Positions 7,808 through 17,359 of a stretch of DNA of 38,992 bases are shown here, piece by piece (the stretch's first letter is position 1; each line of letters begins with the position of its first letter). This stretch comes from Marinifilum sp. GTDB taxonomy: Bacteria; UBA9089; CG2-30-40-21. The stretch covers positions 1-38,992 of the forward strand of contig DYDG01000014.1 in the NCBI GenBank assembly GCA_020717845.1, in the 5' to 3' direction. Both the position numbers and the translations under genes were made by a program. Below the pieces are notes generated by a model that was given only the letters and a program-made list of their open reading frames with translations, made no database searches and was not told the DNA's origin.

Positions 7808-7829
7808 AGCTTTCTTCAAGGGGTGTAAT

Positions 7830-8711
7830 ATGGCTGATCAAGCAGAGAGACTTAGAGAATTAGTTCGACAAAAACAGCAGGTAGTGACAGAGGATAATTC
7901 TAAGTGTAAGATAATAACCGTAACCAGCGGCAAGGGCGGGGTAGGAAAAACCAATATAGCCTCAAATCTGGCCATTTCCTTTTCCATGTTAGGGCAAAGG
8001 GTGCTGATAATGGATGCAGACCTGGGGCTTTCTAACGTAAATATTATTACAGGACTCATCCCACCCCCAAAATATAACCTCTCTCATGTAATTTCAGGGG
8101 AAAAAGACATTCTTGAGGTAATTGCCCATGGACCATGCGGGATAAAGGTAATCACTGGTGCAGTTGGAGTAACTAAGGTAGCCAATATGGGGACAAAAAA
8201 AAGGACTGACTTTATTGAAAGTTTAGATTCCTTGCTGCCATTGTTTGACCTGATATTTATTGATACATCTGCAGGATTGTCTGAGAATGTGCTGTCCTTT
8301 GTGCTGTCTGCAGATGAGGTTATTCTGGTGACCACTCCTGAGCCAACAGCCATTACCGATGCCTATGGCATGATCAAAGCCATAGCTGCTAAAAATGAGG
8401 CTATTAAGGTAGGGTTGGTGGTCAATCGTATTCAGAATATTATTGAAGGGAAAAAGGTTTCAGATAAAATAGTAAATATTGCCGAACAGTTCCTTGGGCT
8501 AAAGATAGAAAGGCTGGGATATATCATGGAGGATGCTCTGGTCCGAAAAGCGGTGAGTGAACAGGCTCCATTCTTTGTTACTTACCCAAATTGTAAAGCA
8601 GCAAGCTGCATTTCTCATATCAGAAACAAATTGGCAGAGATTCCAGAAGAAAATTATAGTGATAATGAAAAAGGCTTTTTTAGCCGGCTATTTCAGAGAT
8701 TTCAATCGTAG
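7830..8711 (+). CDS. flhG: MinD-like ATPase FlhG (FleN/YlxH)
   Basis: FlhG is a MinD/ParA-family ATPase that limits flagellar number and stimulates the FlhF GTPase. The 293-residue product has the deviant Walker A motif SGKGGVGKT at residues 33-41, the following DADLGLSN motif and the IDTSAG Walker B region. The N-terminus MADQAERLRELV matches the DQAxxLR activator helix described for FlhG-FlhF pairs. The C-terminus has a short charged and hydrophobic tail (FFSRLFQRF) that could serve as a MinD-type membrane-targeting helix. ATG 7830 follows AAGGGGTG. The gene directly follows flhF. Confidence 0.94.
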   Translation: MADQAERLRELVRQKQQVVTEDNSKCKIITVTSGKGGVGKTNIASNLAISFSMLGQRVLIMDADLGLSNVNIITGLIPPPKYNLSHVISGEKDILEVIAHGPCGIKVITGAVGVTKVANMGTKKRTDFIESLDSLLPLFDLIFIDTSAGLSENVLSFVLSADEVILVTTPEPTAITDAYGMIKAIAAKNEAIKVGLVVNRIQNIIEGKKVSDKIVNIAEQFLGLKIERLGYIMEDALVRKAVSEQAPFFVTYPNCKAASCISHIRNKLAEIPEENYSDNEKGFFSRLFQRFQS

Positions 8712-8733
8712 GGCAACACCCTTGCGATTTTTC

Positions 8734-8761
8734 TTGCGAATTACGAAAAATGTGGTATAAT
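8734..8761 (+). promoter_or_regulatory. extended -10 sigma-70-type promoter before the fliA group
   Basis: TTGCGA at 8734-8739 is followed after 16 nt by a perfect TATAAT at 8756-8761, and the TGG just before it makes an extended -10 element. It would drive the two-TM gene, fliA and possibly apbE, allowing sigma-28 to be made separately from the export-gate operon. Confidence 0.65.
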
Positions 8762-8770
8762 ATGAAGATA

Positions 8771-8819
8771 GGCTGAAGGCTGAAGGTTTTTAGTGATAAA
8801 TGATGATTGATCTTCAGCC
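8771..8819. repeat. GGCTGAAG-family repeat
   Basis: Tandem GGCTGAAGGCTGAAGG at 8771-8786 is matched by the inverse TCTTCAGCC at 8811-8819. The same family forms a much longer palindrome at 37003-37075 between ilvB and ilvN. Confidence 0.75.
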
Positions 8820-8850
8820 GTAGAGCTTAGACAACCCAAGGACATGATCC

Positions 8851-9306
8851 ATGCGGATTCTTATTATCTCAAGCCTGATCATTTCATTCTTTGCCGCTCT
8901 TTTTATGGGCGGGTTTACCTGTATGAAGTTTGCTGGGAGCATACAGGGTCCTGAGGTATTATTAGTTATCCTTGCACGGGCAATACTTACTTTTGGCACT
9001 TTTTTTTGCCTGTCGCTGATGCTTGGAGTAGTTTTAAAAACATATGTGCCTCAGTTAGCGTATCTTTTTATTGATAAGGAAGTAGATTATACTATGCCCA
9101 TGATTGTTCCAGGCGAGGCTAAAGAAGAAGAAGAATGGCCAAGCTTAAAGGTAGAAATAGAACCATTCGAGAAGAAATTCATGCTGCCATCTACGGCTCA
9201 GGAAGAGCCCTTTATTTATGGTATTGAACATGCTGAACAGATTGCCTTAGCCTTTCGCACATGGATGTCAGATGATGAGGATAATGAGGCACAACCTGAG
9301 ACTTAA
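8851..9306 (+). CDS. two-TM flagellar-locus protein with FliF-like C-terminal motif
   Basis: I do not recognise a named family. The 151-residue product has two predicted membrane helices (about 4-26 and 38-63) and a mainly acidic cytoplasmic or periplasmic tail. Residues 132-144 (ALAFRTWMSDDED) resemble the FliG-binding C-terminal helix of the MS-ring protein FliF; from memory, enterobacterial FliF ends in a very similar RQWMSND sequence. The gene has its own promoter (8734-8761), lies between flhG and fliA, and is 31 bp from fliA, so a flagellar role is likely. ATG 8851 follows AAGGAC. The FliG-binding idea is inference from a short motif only. Confidence 0.7.
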   Translation: MRILIISSLIISFFAALFMGGFTCMKFAGSIQGPEVLLVILARAILTFGTFFCLSLMLGVVLKTYVPQLAYLFIDKEVDYTMPMIVPGEAKEEEEWPSLKVEIEPFEKKFMLPSTAQEEPFIYGIEHAEQIALAFRTWMSDDEDNEAQPET

Positions 9307-9337
9307 GAAGATAGGGTAAAAAGAAGGAGACACGAAT

Positions 9338-10114
9338 ATGCCATTGCAGAAAACTGAAGAAGAATTATGGCAAGAATATAAACAAACAAAAAACCCAGGT
9401 ATTCGTGAAGAGCTGATACTAATGTATGCTTCGATAGTTAAATATATTGCTGGACGGGTTGCAATTAATATGCCTCCTAACGTTGATTTTGAGGATTTGC
9501 TCTCTTATGGGATTCTTGGCTTGATTGATGCCATTGAAAAGTTTGATGCCAAGCAGGGAATAAAATTTAAAACATATGCCTCAGCCAGAATCAGAGGAGC
9601 AATAATTGATGAAATCAGACATCTTGACTGGGTCCCAAGAACCTTGCGACAAAAAGCAAAGATGTTGCAAAATGCTTATGCCTCTCTGGAGTATAAACTT
9701 GAACGGCCAGCAACCGATACGGAAGTAGCAGAAGCAATGCATATTTCTATAGATGATCTTTATAAACTTATCCAGGAGGTAAATACCACGTCTATTGTCT
9801 CGTTAGAGGATGTATTATGCTCAAAGGATGACAGCGATGAAGTAACTATTATGGATATGGTTGAAAATCCTCAGGAACAAGGTCCAGATGTATTGGCAGA
9901 AAACGAGGATATAAAAGATATCCTTATTTGTGCCCTTAATAAGCTTCCAGAAAGAGAAAGAGAGATTATTGCCTTATATTATTATGACGAGTTAACCCTA
10001 AAAGAAATAGGAAAGGCTTTGAATGTTACTGAATCCAGAATCTCTCAGCTGCATAGCCAGGCAATTCTTCGCCTGCGGGGAAATTTAACCATGATGAAAG
10101 GGACTTTGTTGTAG
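9338..10114 (+). CDS. fliA: flagellar sigma factor sigma-28 (FliA/WhiG family)
   Basis: FliA directs RNA polymerase to late flagellar promoters. The 258-residue product has region 2 (FEDLLSYGILGLIDAIEKFD, then FKTYASARIRGAIIDEIR), region 3 (VPRTLRQKAK and TDTEVAEAM) and region 4 ending in the helix-turn-helix LTLKEIGKALNVTESRISQLHSQAILRLR. ATG 9338 follows AAGGAG. A near-perfect target promoter lies in the same window at 18886-18913, upstream of an flgM-like gene, supporting a complete FliA-FlgM circuit. The neighbours flhF and flhG match the usual arrangement. Confidence 0.95.
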   Translation: MPLQKTEEELWQEYKQTKNPGIREELILMYASIVKYIAGRVAINMPPNVDFEDLLSYGILGLIDAIEKFDAKQGIKFKTYASARIRGAIIDEIRHLDWVPRTLRQKAKMLQNAYASLEYKLERPATDTEVAEAMHISIDDLYKLIQEVNTTSIVSLEDVLCSKDDSDEVTIMDMVENPQEQGPDVLAENEDIKDILICALNKLPEREREIIALYYYDELTLKEIGKALNVTESRISQLHSQAILRLRGNLTMMKGTLL

Positions 10115-10153
10115 GGAACGATTGGGATCGTTTTCTGCCAGGAGTATTTTGGA

Positions 10154-11143
10154 ATGAAACAGCTTATAATCATAGGAATAATAGCTTGTTTGTCTGGTTG
10201 TATTGGGCAACAAAAGGTTTGTTACGAAAACTGTCTTTTAATGGGTACTATTGCCGAGATCAAGGTGGTTGGTGATGAAAAGGAAAAGGCAAAGAAGGCA
10301 ATAAATGCTGCCTTTAATCGAATGAAGAAGATAGAGAGGATTACAAGCTTTTGTGACCCTAAAAGTGAGCTTTCCAAAATAAACCAACAAGCAGATAAAT
10401 CTTTAGTTGAAGTATCCTATGAGATGTGTGAGATATTAAGGGAATCATTAAAGTATTCTAAGATTACAGATGGGGCATTTGATGTCAGCATTGGCAGCCT
10501 TTCTAAACTATGGGATTTTGGTTCAAATACTGTTCCGCCGCCAAGAATAAAGATAATAGATAGTGCCTTGTTGGTAGGGCATGAAGATGTGAAATTTGAT
10601 ATTAATAAAAGACAAATGCTGTTTGACAGGAAGGGGATGAAGATTGATTTAGACAGTGTAAATAAGGGGTATGCTGTTGAAGAGGCAGCTAAGGTTCTTA
10701 TGGATGCAGGGTTTCATAATTTTCTAATAAACCTTGATGGTAATATTAAGGCTATTGGCACAAATCCGTGGGGATTTCCATGGAAGGTTGGCATCAGACA
10801 TCCAAGATCAAAGAATAATATTCTGACTACATTAAAGCTTCATGACATGGCTGTGGCTACCTCTGGGGATTATGAACGCTATTTTATCTCTGATGGTCAG
10901 AGATACCATCATATCATAGACCCGCAAAGCGGGTATCCAGTCTCTAATGGATGTGTGTCTGTAACGATAGTCACCCCATCCGCTTTTGTCGCTGATATCC
11001 TTTCAAATGCGGTTTTTGTCCTTGGCCAAAAGGCAGGTATGGATATTATTGAAGATCTGGAACAGGTAGAAGGCATTATTATTACAGATAAAGATATCCT
11101 TGTTTCCTCGGGCCTGACAGAAAAGATTCATGTGAGGAAATAG
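10154..11143 (+). CDS. apbE: ApbE-family FAD:protein FMN transferase, lipoprotein
   Basis: ApbE proteins attach FMN to threonine of exported or membrane proteins using FAD and Mg2+. The 329-residue product has a lipoprotein signal with lipobox LSGC (Cys about 16), MGTIAEI, a DGAFDVSIGSLSKLWDFG segment, NKGYAVEEA, and the C-terminal HHIIDPQSGYPV motif followed by FVADILSNAVFVLG. Some usually conserved positions differ: DLGGxxKG reads DLDSVNKG, the NAGGD segment reads NLDGN, and the ADxLST threonine is Asn, while the preceding Asp is kept. It is therefore ApbE-fold, but its activity is less certain. Start ATG 10154 follows AGGAG. It lies 39 bp after fliA; no obvious flavinylation target was seen beside it. 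Confidence 0.85.
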   Translation: MKQLIIIGIIACLSGCIGQQKVCYENCLLMGTIAEIKVVGDEKEKAKKAINAAFNRMKKIERITSFCDPKSELSKINQQADKSLVEVSYEMCEILRESLKYSKITDGAFDVSIGSLSKLWDFGSNTVPPPRIKIIDSALLVGHEDVKFDINKRQMLFDRKGMKIDLDSVNKGYAVEEAAKVLMDAGFHNFLINLDGNIKAIGTNPWGFPWKVGIRHPRSKNNILTTLKLHDMAVATSGDYERYFISDGQRYHHIIDPQSGYPVSNGCVSVTIVTPSAFVADILSNAVFVLGQKAGMDIIEDLEQVEGIIITDKDILVSSGLTEKIHVRK

Positions 11144-11259
11144 CACTCTATGTAACTTGAACATCAAGCGATACTTCTTCTCTCTACAATATTACTGCTA
11201 TTTTTTCAATTCCAATGGCTTATTTTTGAAACTTAATTAACAAATACCAAAAATATTTA

Positions 11260-11288
11260 TTGACAAATATTGATGATTGGTATACAAT
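11260..11288 (+). promoter_or_regulatory. sigma-70-type promoter for the giant surface-protein gene
   Basis: A perfect TTGACA at 11260-11265 is followed after 17 nt by TACAAT at 11283-11288. The 184-bp gap after apbE is otherwise AT-rich with no other element recognised. The gene start (ATG 11328) is about 33 nt downstream of the expected transcription start. Confidence 0.75.
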
Positions 11289-11327
11289 ATCTAATTATCA
11301 ATAGAAAAATGGGGGGGAGTCTTGCCA

Positions 11328-14300
11328 ATGAAAAACCTCGTTCTGAGATCCTTCTTATCCTGCCTGTTAATTACCATGACAACTATGTCTTATGCTGGGA
11401 ATTATCTCCCTATCCTTACATGGCCAGGCACTGGCACATATAAGTCTGATGGACTTGATCCAGAGGTCGGTGTCCAGGGGACTACCTTTACCTTTCGGGT
11501 GAAGTATATTGATTATGATAATGAGGCACCGGCAGGGGATGTGATGATGGTGCTTAATATTCCCAATGAAGTACCTATGGGATTGGTTATGTCACCTGAA
11601 GGCTCAAATCAAGACTACCGAAAAGGTGTGATCTACCGCTACGCTACATCAACCCTTACGCCTTTATCATATAACTATTCCTTTGTAATAAAAATACCCG
11701 GTAATCCACCAGATGATCCATATGATATGATAATTAACACTGCAGAACGCTCTGGCACGAATGGAGCTACTTTTAACCTACAGGAAGCAGATGAGTTGTC
11801 TCCAATAATTACTCATCAAGGACCGAAAGTAGTATCTGACCAGATACTTGGCTGGCTTGGAAGCAAAAATTACGAGAGTGATGGACTTGATCCAGAAAAT
11901 GGTGGGACAAATACGGTATTTACATATAAGGTAAAATGCTTTGGAACACCTTCAAATGGATATCCAAAGCTGGTTATTAATTCACTTAATAATGATATGG
12001 TTCCCATCATTATGAAATCTGAGGCAGGTGGCAATTCTCTTAGTGGCACGGTATATTACGCTACATCTACCTTGCAAGTTGATACTATCTATACATATCG
12101 GTTTCAATTAACAGACGTTAATGAGACTCCTCCTACAGAGTCTCCACGTATTTATCCCACTCCCACTACATCTGACTCTGCTTTTTTTGACTGGACCGGT
12201 GGTTTGGGATACGAAAATGATGGGATTGATCCTGATATTGCCAGTTATGGCTCAACCTTTACCTGTAAAATCAAGTATGTGGACATAACAGGAATTCCAC
12301 CAGTGAATTCTCCAATAATACGTATTGATGGAAGAGACTATCCAATGGATTATGCATCTGGCACATCTATGACTGGCATTATTTATCAATATCAATATCC
12401 GACAACAGATTTATCATCGCTTGGTACGATTTCTTGTTCAATTCGTTATGTTGCAGAAAGCACTTATTTTCAAAAGGACTTTGATTTCTGGACAGCAAAC
12501 ATCCCTCCCCTTCTAACATGGACAGGTGAACCGGGTTATAAAGATGATGGTGTTCAGCCAAATGTTGGGACTGCAGGCACTGTATTTACCTTTCGCATAA
12601 AATATACAGATCCTGAGGGGAACTCTCCATGTGAGATATGGTTAAAGGGTGATAAGGAGATAGCCATGGAACCAAAAGGTTATAATGGAATATATGAATG
12701 TACGGGAACATTCAGCCTTGGCCAACACTACTATTGGTTTTCTGCTTGTGAGGAAGTTAGTGGTATGACTGTAATAAAAGTCAGTGCTGGTGGGAGTAAA
12801 ACAGTAGTCAATAAATCTGATCTTAGTCTACCCATACAACTTGCCTCCTTCATCGTATCCATTGGCAGCCTCACCTCAGTTGCCATCACTGGCACAAATG
12901 CTGTTGGGATAGACGAGACAGCAACCTTTACGGCTCAAGCCTTTGATGAGCTTGGTGAGGAGATTGAGGATAGCTATGTTACTTATTCCTGGTATATTAT
13001 TGAAGGGGTAGGTTTGCTTACCAACAAAAATAGTAAAACCGTTACCTTTACAGCAGGCACAAGCACAGGGACAATAACCTTAGAGGTTACTGCCCAACCT
13101 GCAAATGCAGATGGTGTCCTTCAAGGTGATGAGGTTACTGCCACAAAAACCATCACCATCAAGCCTGGCAAGCCTACAGCACTTTTTTTTTTAGAAACCG
13201 GAACAAATACCCTCACAGCTAACGTGCCTATCAAAGGCTCAAGATGCTTCTCAATTTTAGGGAAGGATAGATATGAAAATCCTACCCTGATTGGAAATTG
13301 TACCTGGTATGTTGAGGGAGCGATTGGGACGATTTCTTCCTCAAGTGGCAATAAGGCTACATTTACTGCAGGAGCTAATACTGGAACAGGTGCAGTAGTA
13401 GTTAGCACCATGGGTAACGACGGAACACTGACTGCAACCGTGAGCATTACGATTACTCATGGTGATTTTGATCATTTCGATATCCTGGTTGAAAACCCAC
13501 CAATTAGTGTTGATGGGAGCATAACCATCACCCTTTATCCAAAGGATGTAAGCGGCAATACTGTTGATTATAGCGGGACATCTTCGCCAATATTAAGGAT
13601 AATGGTTGACACTGATTCTGCAACTCTCGGCTCATGTGTTATTAATAGTCCTATAGAATTCCCCTGGCCACCAGGGTTAAAAGATAATCTTGGAACCGGC
13701 ACTATCTATGCCTCAATCAATGGAATCAACAAAGGCACAAGCAGCCCATTCCCGATTGTCTCGGGCTCGCCACACCATTTCAATATCAGCTCACCTGTAA
13801 CCAATAGTGCTGTCCAGGCTGGCGATGCAAGTATTCCAGTTACAGCTCAATTGCAGGACAGGTATAACAACCCATCCGCTCTGGGGACATCTGCCTGCGT
13901 GGTATTTCAATCTGACAGTTTTGGCACATTCACCATTGATAGCACAGGCATCACCTCACCTGGCACAATCACCGTTCAAACCAATGCCAGCGGACAGATA
14001 GTCGGCAGTTACCAGCCAAATTTTTCATCCGGCAGTAAGGCAACACTTGTCAGTATGTTTCTGGCAGCAGATGATACGGTAATGGGCACAAGCGGGGCAA
14101 TCATCCTCACCATCCCGGCTGCTCTGGCTACAATAGATGTTGTCCTGCCAGCAACATTTACCGCAGGTGTCCCGGCGACAATAAGTGTTGCTGTAAGGGA
14201 TAGCTACAATAATCCAGCCACAGCTACCCTTAGCTTCAGCAGCTCTCTGGGCACAATGACACCAAATGGATGTATAATTACTGGCAGTATAACCAATGGA

Positions 14301-17300
14301 TTTTCATGGCAGACTAATGGCACATGGACAGGGACAACCTCATTTACTAAGGCACAAATGCAGGCAACGTTGACTATCACCGCCCAAAATGGCAAGACAG
14401 CTACAACAACGTTTGCTGTTTTACCAGCAGAGCCACACAACCTGCAGGCTACAGGGACAACAACCTACAACGGTTCATCTGGGGATGAATGGACACTGGG
14501 TGTCAGGTTAAAGGATATGTATGGGAATCCAATCGAAGGGAGAAACATATTCTGGGAGTTTATCTCAAATCCATCCAATGCCATGCTTGCAAATACTGTT
14601 TCCACAACCAATCAAGCAGGAGAGGCAGGTGTTATTCTTACATTAGGCACCAAAACAGGGACATGCACCATCAAGGTATATCCTGAAGGGTTTTCTGGTA
14701 TCTCAGCGACATTTACAGCAACAACTATTGCCGGCTCCCCTACCATTTCATCTGGCAGCTATCCCTCAACAGCAACTGTTGACAACAAGATAGTCCTTGA
14801 GGCAGTACTCATGGATAATTCAGGCAATCCATTCCAGGGCAGGAATATTACGTGGCAGGTTTTGCAGCCATTACATGGAGCATTCATTAGCCCATCAACA
14901 AGCACCACCAATAGTTCAGGCATGGCTACAACAAGCCTTACCCTTGGGACAAAGACTGGTGTGTATATTGTAACAGCAAGATATGGATCATTAACTGCTA
15001 CATTTACCATTACCGCCATGCCTGATAACACGGCTACAATGACCACAACCATTACCCCGGGAACAGTGGCTGTGGTTAATAGCCAGATGATATTAGGTGT
15101 GGAGTTGACTGACCAATGGGGCAACCCTGCAGCTACAACAACTGTCAACTGGCAGCCACAGGGACTGGCAGCTACCACTACTCAAACCATAAATGGCAGC
15201 ACAACCCTTGAATTCATCCTTGGCACAAAAACTGGCGTGTATCTTGTTACCGCAACCTCTGGAGCATTAACCGCTACATTTACCATTACCGCTCTACCCG
15301 ATAAGCTTGGTGTAATAACCACAGCTATTACACCAGGGACAGTAGCTGTGGTAAGCAGCCAGCTGGTGTTGATGGCTGGATTGTATGACCAATGGGGTAA
15401 CCCTGCAGCTACAACAACCGTCAATTGGCAGCCACAGGGCATGGCAGCGACAACTACTCAAACCATAAATGGAATCGCAACCCTTGCATTTACCCTTGGG
15501 ACAAAGACGGGTGTGTCCATTATTACTTCCACCTCTGGAACATTAACCGCTACCTTCAGCATCACAGCCATAGCAGGCACGAGTGCCTTATCCCAGAATT
15601 TTACGCATGCCTCACGAACGGTGGGGAATAGTATAACCCTTGAGGTGTGCTTAAAAGATGAGTTTGGCAATCCAGGCTCAGGCACGGTATCATGGAGTCT
15701 GGTTGGATCATTGACTCAAGCAGCATCACTTACTGCTGCATCTACCCCTATTGATCAGACAGGCTCAGCAAGTGTTGTTTTAACCATTGGGACAAAAACA
15801 GGAGACTATGTTGTCCGGGCACAAGTTGATGGCTGGACAGCTACATGGACCATTACAGCTGAACCGGGTGTAGTAGGGACAATGTTGACCGGATACGTGC
15901 CCTCAACTGCTGCAGTTAATACTACCCTGCCACTAACCATTGGGTTATATGATTCATATGGCAACCCTGTCTCAGCAACTGTTGATTGGCCATCTACCAG
16001 CACTCAAACCATAAACGGAACCGCAACCCTTATGTTTACCCTTGGCACTCGTACCGGTATATATGAGATAACCGCCTCACATGATGGCAGGATTGCCACC
16101 TTTACCATTACAGCTACACCCGGCACACCAACCATATCCCAAAATCTTAGCCATGGCTATGGAACTGTGGGTGAGAATGTAACACTTGAGGTATACTTGA
16201 GGGACGAGTTTAGTAATCCATGCCCTGGCACAATAACATGGAATTTGATTGAGCCATTGCCTGCAGCAGCATCGCTTTCTGCTACATCTACCCCTATTGA
16301 CCTTCAAACAGGCTCAGCAAGCGTTGTCTTAACTATTGGCACCAAAACAGGAGACTATGTTGTGAGGGCACAGGTGGATGGTTATACTGCTACATGGACC
16401 ATTAGTGCACTATCAGGGAATCTGGCTACAGATACGGTCTCTGGCACATCTACCGGTGCAGCCGTAGTAAATGGGACAATGACATTTACCCTCAACATCT
16501 ATGATGAATATGGCAACCCTATTCAGAGCGGAAACGTTGATTGGACCGTAATCCGTGGAACCATAACCACAGCAACAAAAACAACCTCTATCTCAAATGG
16601 TCTAACTGAATATTCCTACAAGATAGACACGATTGCCGGGACATATACAATAAGTGCTAAGTTTGGGGCTATGCTGTTCAAGCCGTTCAATATCTGTGTG
16701 AGTCCTGGCAGCCCAACACTTACCCCAAGCGTTTCTGCAATATCCTGCCTGCCGGGTGGAAATATCATTCTGGAGGTATCTTCCAGGGATGAGTTTGGCA
16801 ATCCATGCCCTGGCACAGTAGAATGGAGTCTGATTGAGCCATCGTCTGCGACTGTGTCGTTTTCTGCTACATCTACTACTATTGATCAGACAGGCTTAGG
16901 GACAACTACATTTACCCCTGGAACAATGAGCGGGAATTATATCGTTAAGGCTGCAATTGCTGGACAGGAGGGACAGAAGAGGCAGGAGGCTACCTGGACT
17001 ATCACGGTTAGAACAATGGATTCCTCTAAGGAGTTGCTTATCTATCCCAACCCACTAAGGGTTCAGGAATGGAATTATAGCAAGTATCCTGATGGCCCAT
17101 GGGTAAGGTTTGGCAGTTTTAATAGCCATGTAACGATAAGGATATATGACATCTCAGGCAATTTGATAAGGATTATGGAGAATGTCCAACCAGCTCCGGA
17201 TGGATTTGTGAAATGGGACATGAAAAATGAAGGAAGCCCCTCTGACAAAGATGGGGTTGAGGTAAACTCAGGCGTCTATCTGTGTATTACCATATGCAAT

Positions 17301-17339
17301 GGAGAAAAAAGGATTGAACGGTTTGCTGTGATAAGGTAA
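11328..17339 (+). CDS. giant secreted Ig-repeat surface protein with FlgD/T9SS-like C-terminus
   Basis: The 2,003-residue product is an apparent extracellular adhesin or surface-layer protein. It has a signal peptide (cleavage expected after SYA, about residue 24). Four N-terminal repeats of roughly 110-150 residues follow, each opening with W-G..GY..DG..P and T.FTF..KY.D (about residues 30, 180, 290, 400). About five irregular Ig-like modules come next, then nine more regular Big_1-like modules (about 1040-1900) carrying GNP and LGTKTG.Y.VTA signatures. The last 100 residues (IYPNP, IRIYDISGNLIR, GVYLC) resemble the FlgD/type 9 secretion C-terminal fold. ATG 11328 follows GGGGGGGAG. It has its own promoter, and a PorV-like gene follows 20 bp later, suggesting outer-membrane delivery by that partner. 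The ligand is unknown; near-identical DNA repeats may change module number. Confidence 0.85.
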   Translation: MKNLVLRSFLSCLLITMTTMSYAGNYLPILTWPGTGTYKSDGLDPEVGVQGTTFTFRVKYIDYDNEAPAGDVMMVLNIPNEVPMGLVMSPEGSNQDYRKGVIYRYATSTLTPLSYNYSFVIKIPGNPPDDPYDMIINTAERSGTNGATFNLQEADELSPIITHQGPKVVSDQILGWLGSKNYESDGLDPENGGTNTVFTYKVKCFGTPSNGYPKLVINSLNNDMVPIIMKSEAGGNSLSGTVYYATSTLQVDTIYTYRFQLTDVNETPPTESPRIYPTPTTSDSAFFDWTGGLGYENDGIDPDIASYGSTFTCKIKYVDITGIPPVNSPIIRIDGRDYPMDYASGTSMTGIIYQYQYPTTDLSSLGTISCSIRYVAESTYFQKDFDFWTANIPPLLTWTGEPGYKDDGVQPNVGTAGTVFTFRIKYTDPEGNSPCEIWLKGDKEIAMEPKGYNGIYECTGTFSLGQHYYWFSACEEVSGMTVIKVSAGGSKTVVNKSDLSLPIQLASFIVSIGSLTSVAITGTNAVGIDETATFTAQAFDELGEEIEDSYVTYSWYIIEGVGLLTNKNSKTVTFTAGTSTGTITLEVTAQPANADGVLQGDEVTATKTITIKPGKPTALFFLETGTNTLTANVPIKGSRCFSILGKDRYENPTLIGNCTWYVEGAIGTISSSSGNKATFTAGANTGTGAVVVSTMGNDGTLTATVSITITHGDFDHFDILVENPPISVDGSITITLYPKDVSGNTVDYSGTSSPILRIMVDTDSATLGSCVINSPIEFPWPPGLKDNLGTGTIYASINGINKGTSSPFPIVSGSPHHFNISSPVTNSAVQAGDASIPVTAQLQDRYNNPSALGTSACVVFQSDSFGTFTIDSTGITSPGTITVQTNASGQIVGSYQPNFSSGSKATLVSMFLAADDTVMGTSGAIILTIPAALATIDVVLPATFTAGVPATISVAVRDSYNNPATATLSFSSSLGTMTPNGCIITGSITNGFSWQTNGTWTGTTSFTKAQMQATLTITAQNGKTATTTFAVLPAEPHNLQATGTTTYNGSSGDEWTLGVRLKDMYGNPIEGRNIFWEFISNPSNAMLANTVSTTNQAGEAGVILTLGTKTGTCTIKVYPEGFSGISATFTATTIAGSPTISSGSYPSTATVDNKIVLEAVLMDNSGNPFQGRNITWQVLQPLHGAFISPSTSTTNSSGMATTSLTLGTKTGVYIVTARYGSLTATFTITAMPDNTATMTTTITPGTVAVVNSQMILGVELTDQWGNPAATTTVNWQPQGLAATTTQTINGSTTLEFILGTKTGVYLVTATSGALTATFTITALPDKLGVITTAITPGTVAVVSSQLVLMAGLYDQWGNPAATTTVNWQPQGMAATTTQTINGIATLAFTLGTKTGVSIITSTSGTLTATFSITAIAGTSALSQNFTHASRTVGNSITLEVCLKDEFGNPGSGTVSWSLVGSLTQAASLTAASTPIDQTGSASVVLTIGTKTGDYVVRAQVDGWTATWTITAEPGVVGTMLTGYVPSTAAVNTTLPLTIGLYDSYGNPVSATVDWPSTSTQTINGTATLMFTLGTRTGIYEITASHDGRIATFTITATPGTPTISQNLSHGYGTVGENVTLEVYLRDEFSNPCPGTITWNLIEPLPAAASLSATSTPIDLQTGSASVVLTIGTKTGDYVVRAQVDGYTATWTISALSGNLATDTVSGTSTGAAVVNGTMTFTLNIYDEYGNPIQSGNVDWTVIRGTITTATKTTSISNGLTEYSYKIDTIAGTYTISAKFGAMLFKPFNICVSPGSPTLTPSVSAISCLPGGNIILEVSSRDEFGNPCPGTVEWSLIEPSSATVSFSATSTTIDQTGLGTTTFTPGTMSGNYIVKAAIAGQEGQKRQEATWTITVRTMDSSKELLIYPNPLRVQEWNYSKYPDGPWVRFGSFNSHVTIRIYDISGNLIRIMENVQPAPDGFVKWDMKNEGSPSDKDGVEVNSGVYLCITICNGEKRIERFAVIR
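15060..15560 (+). repeat. near-identical Ig-module coding repeats inside giant gene
   Basis: Two successive modules of about 240 bp share long matching DNA stretches (both encode GNPAATTTVNWQPQG and TTQTING). A second related pair encodes GTKTGDYVVRAQVDG at about 15790 and 16335. These are recent duplications within the reading frame and could expand or contract by recombination. Confidence 0.8.
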
Positions 17340-17359
17340 GATTAGATAAAGGTGAAACA

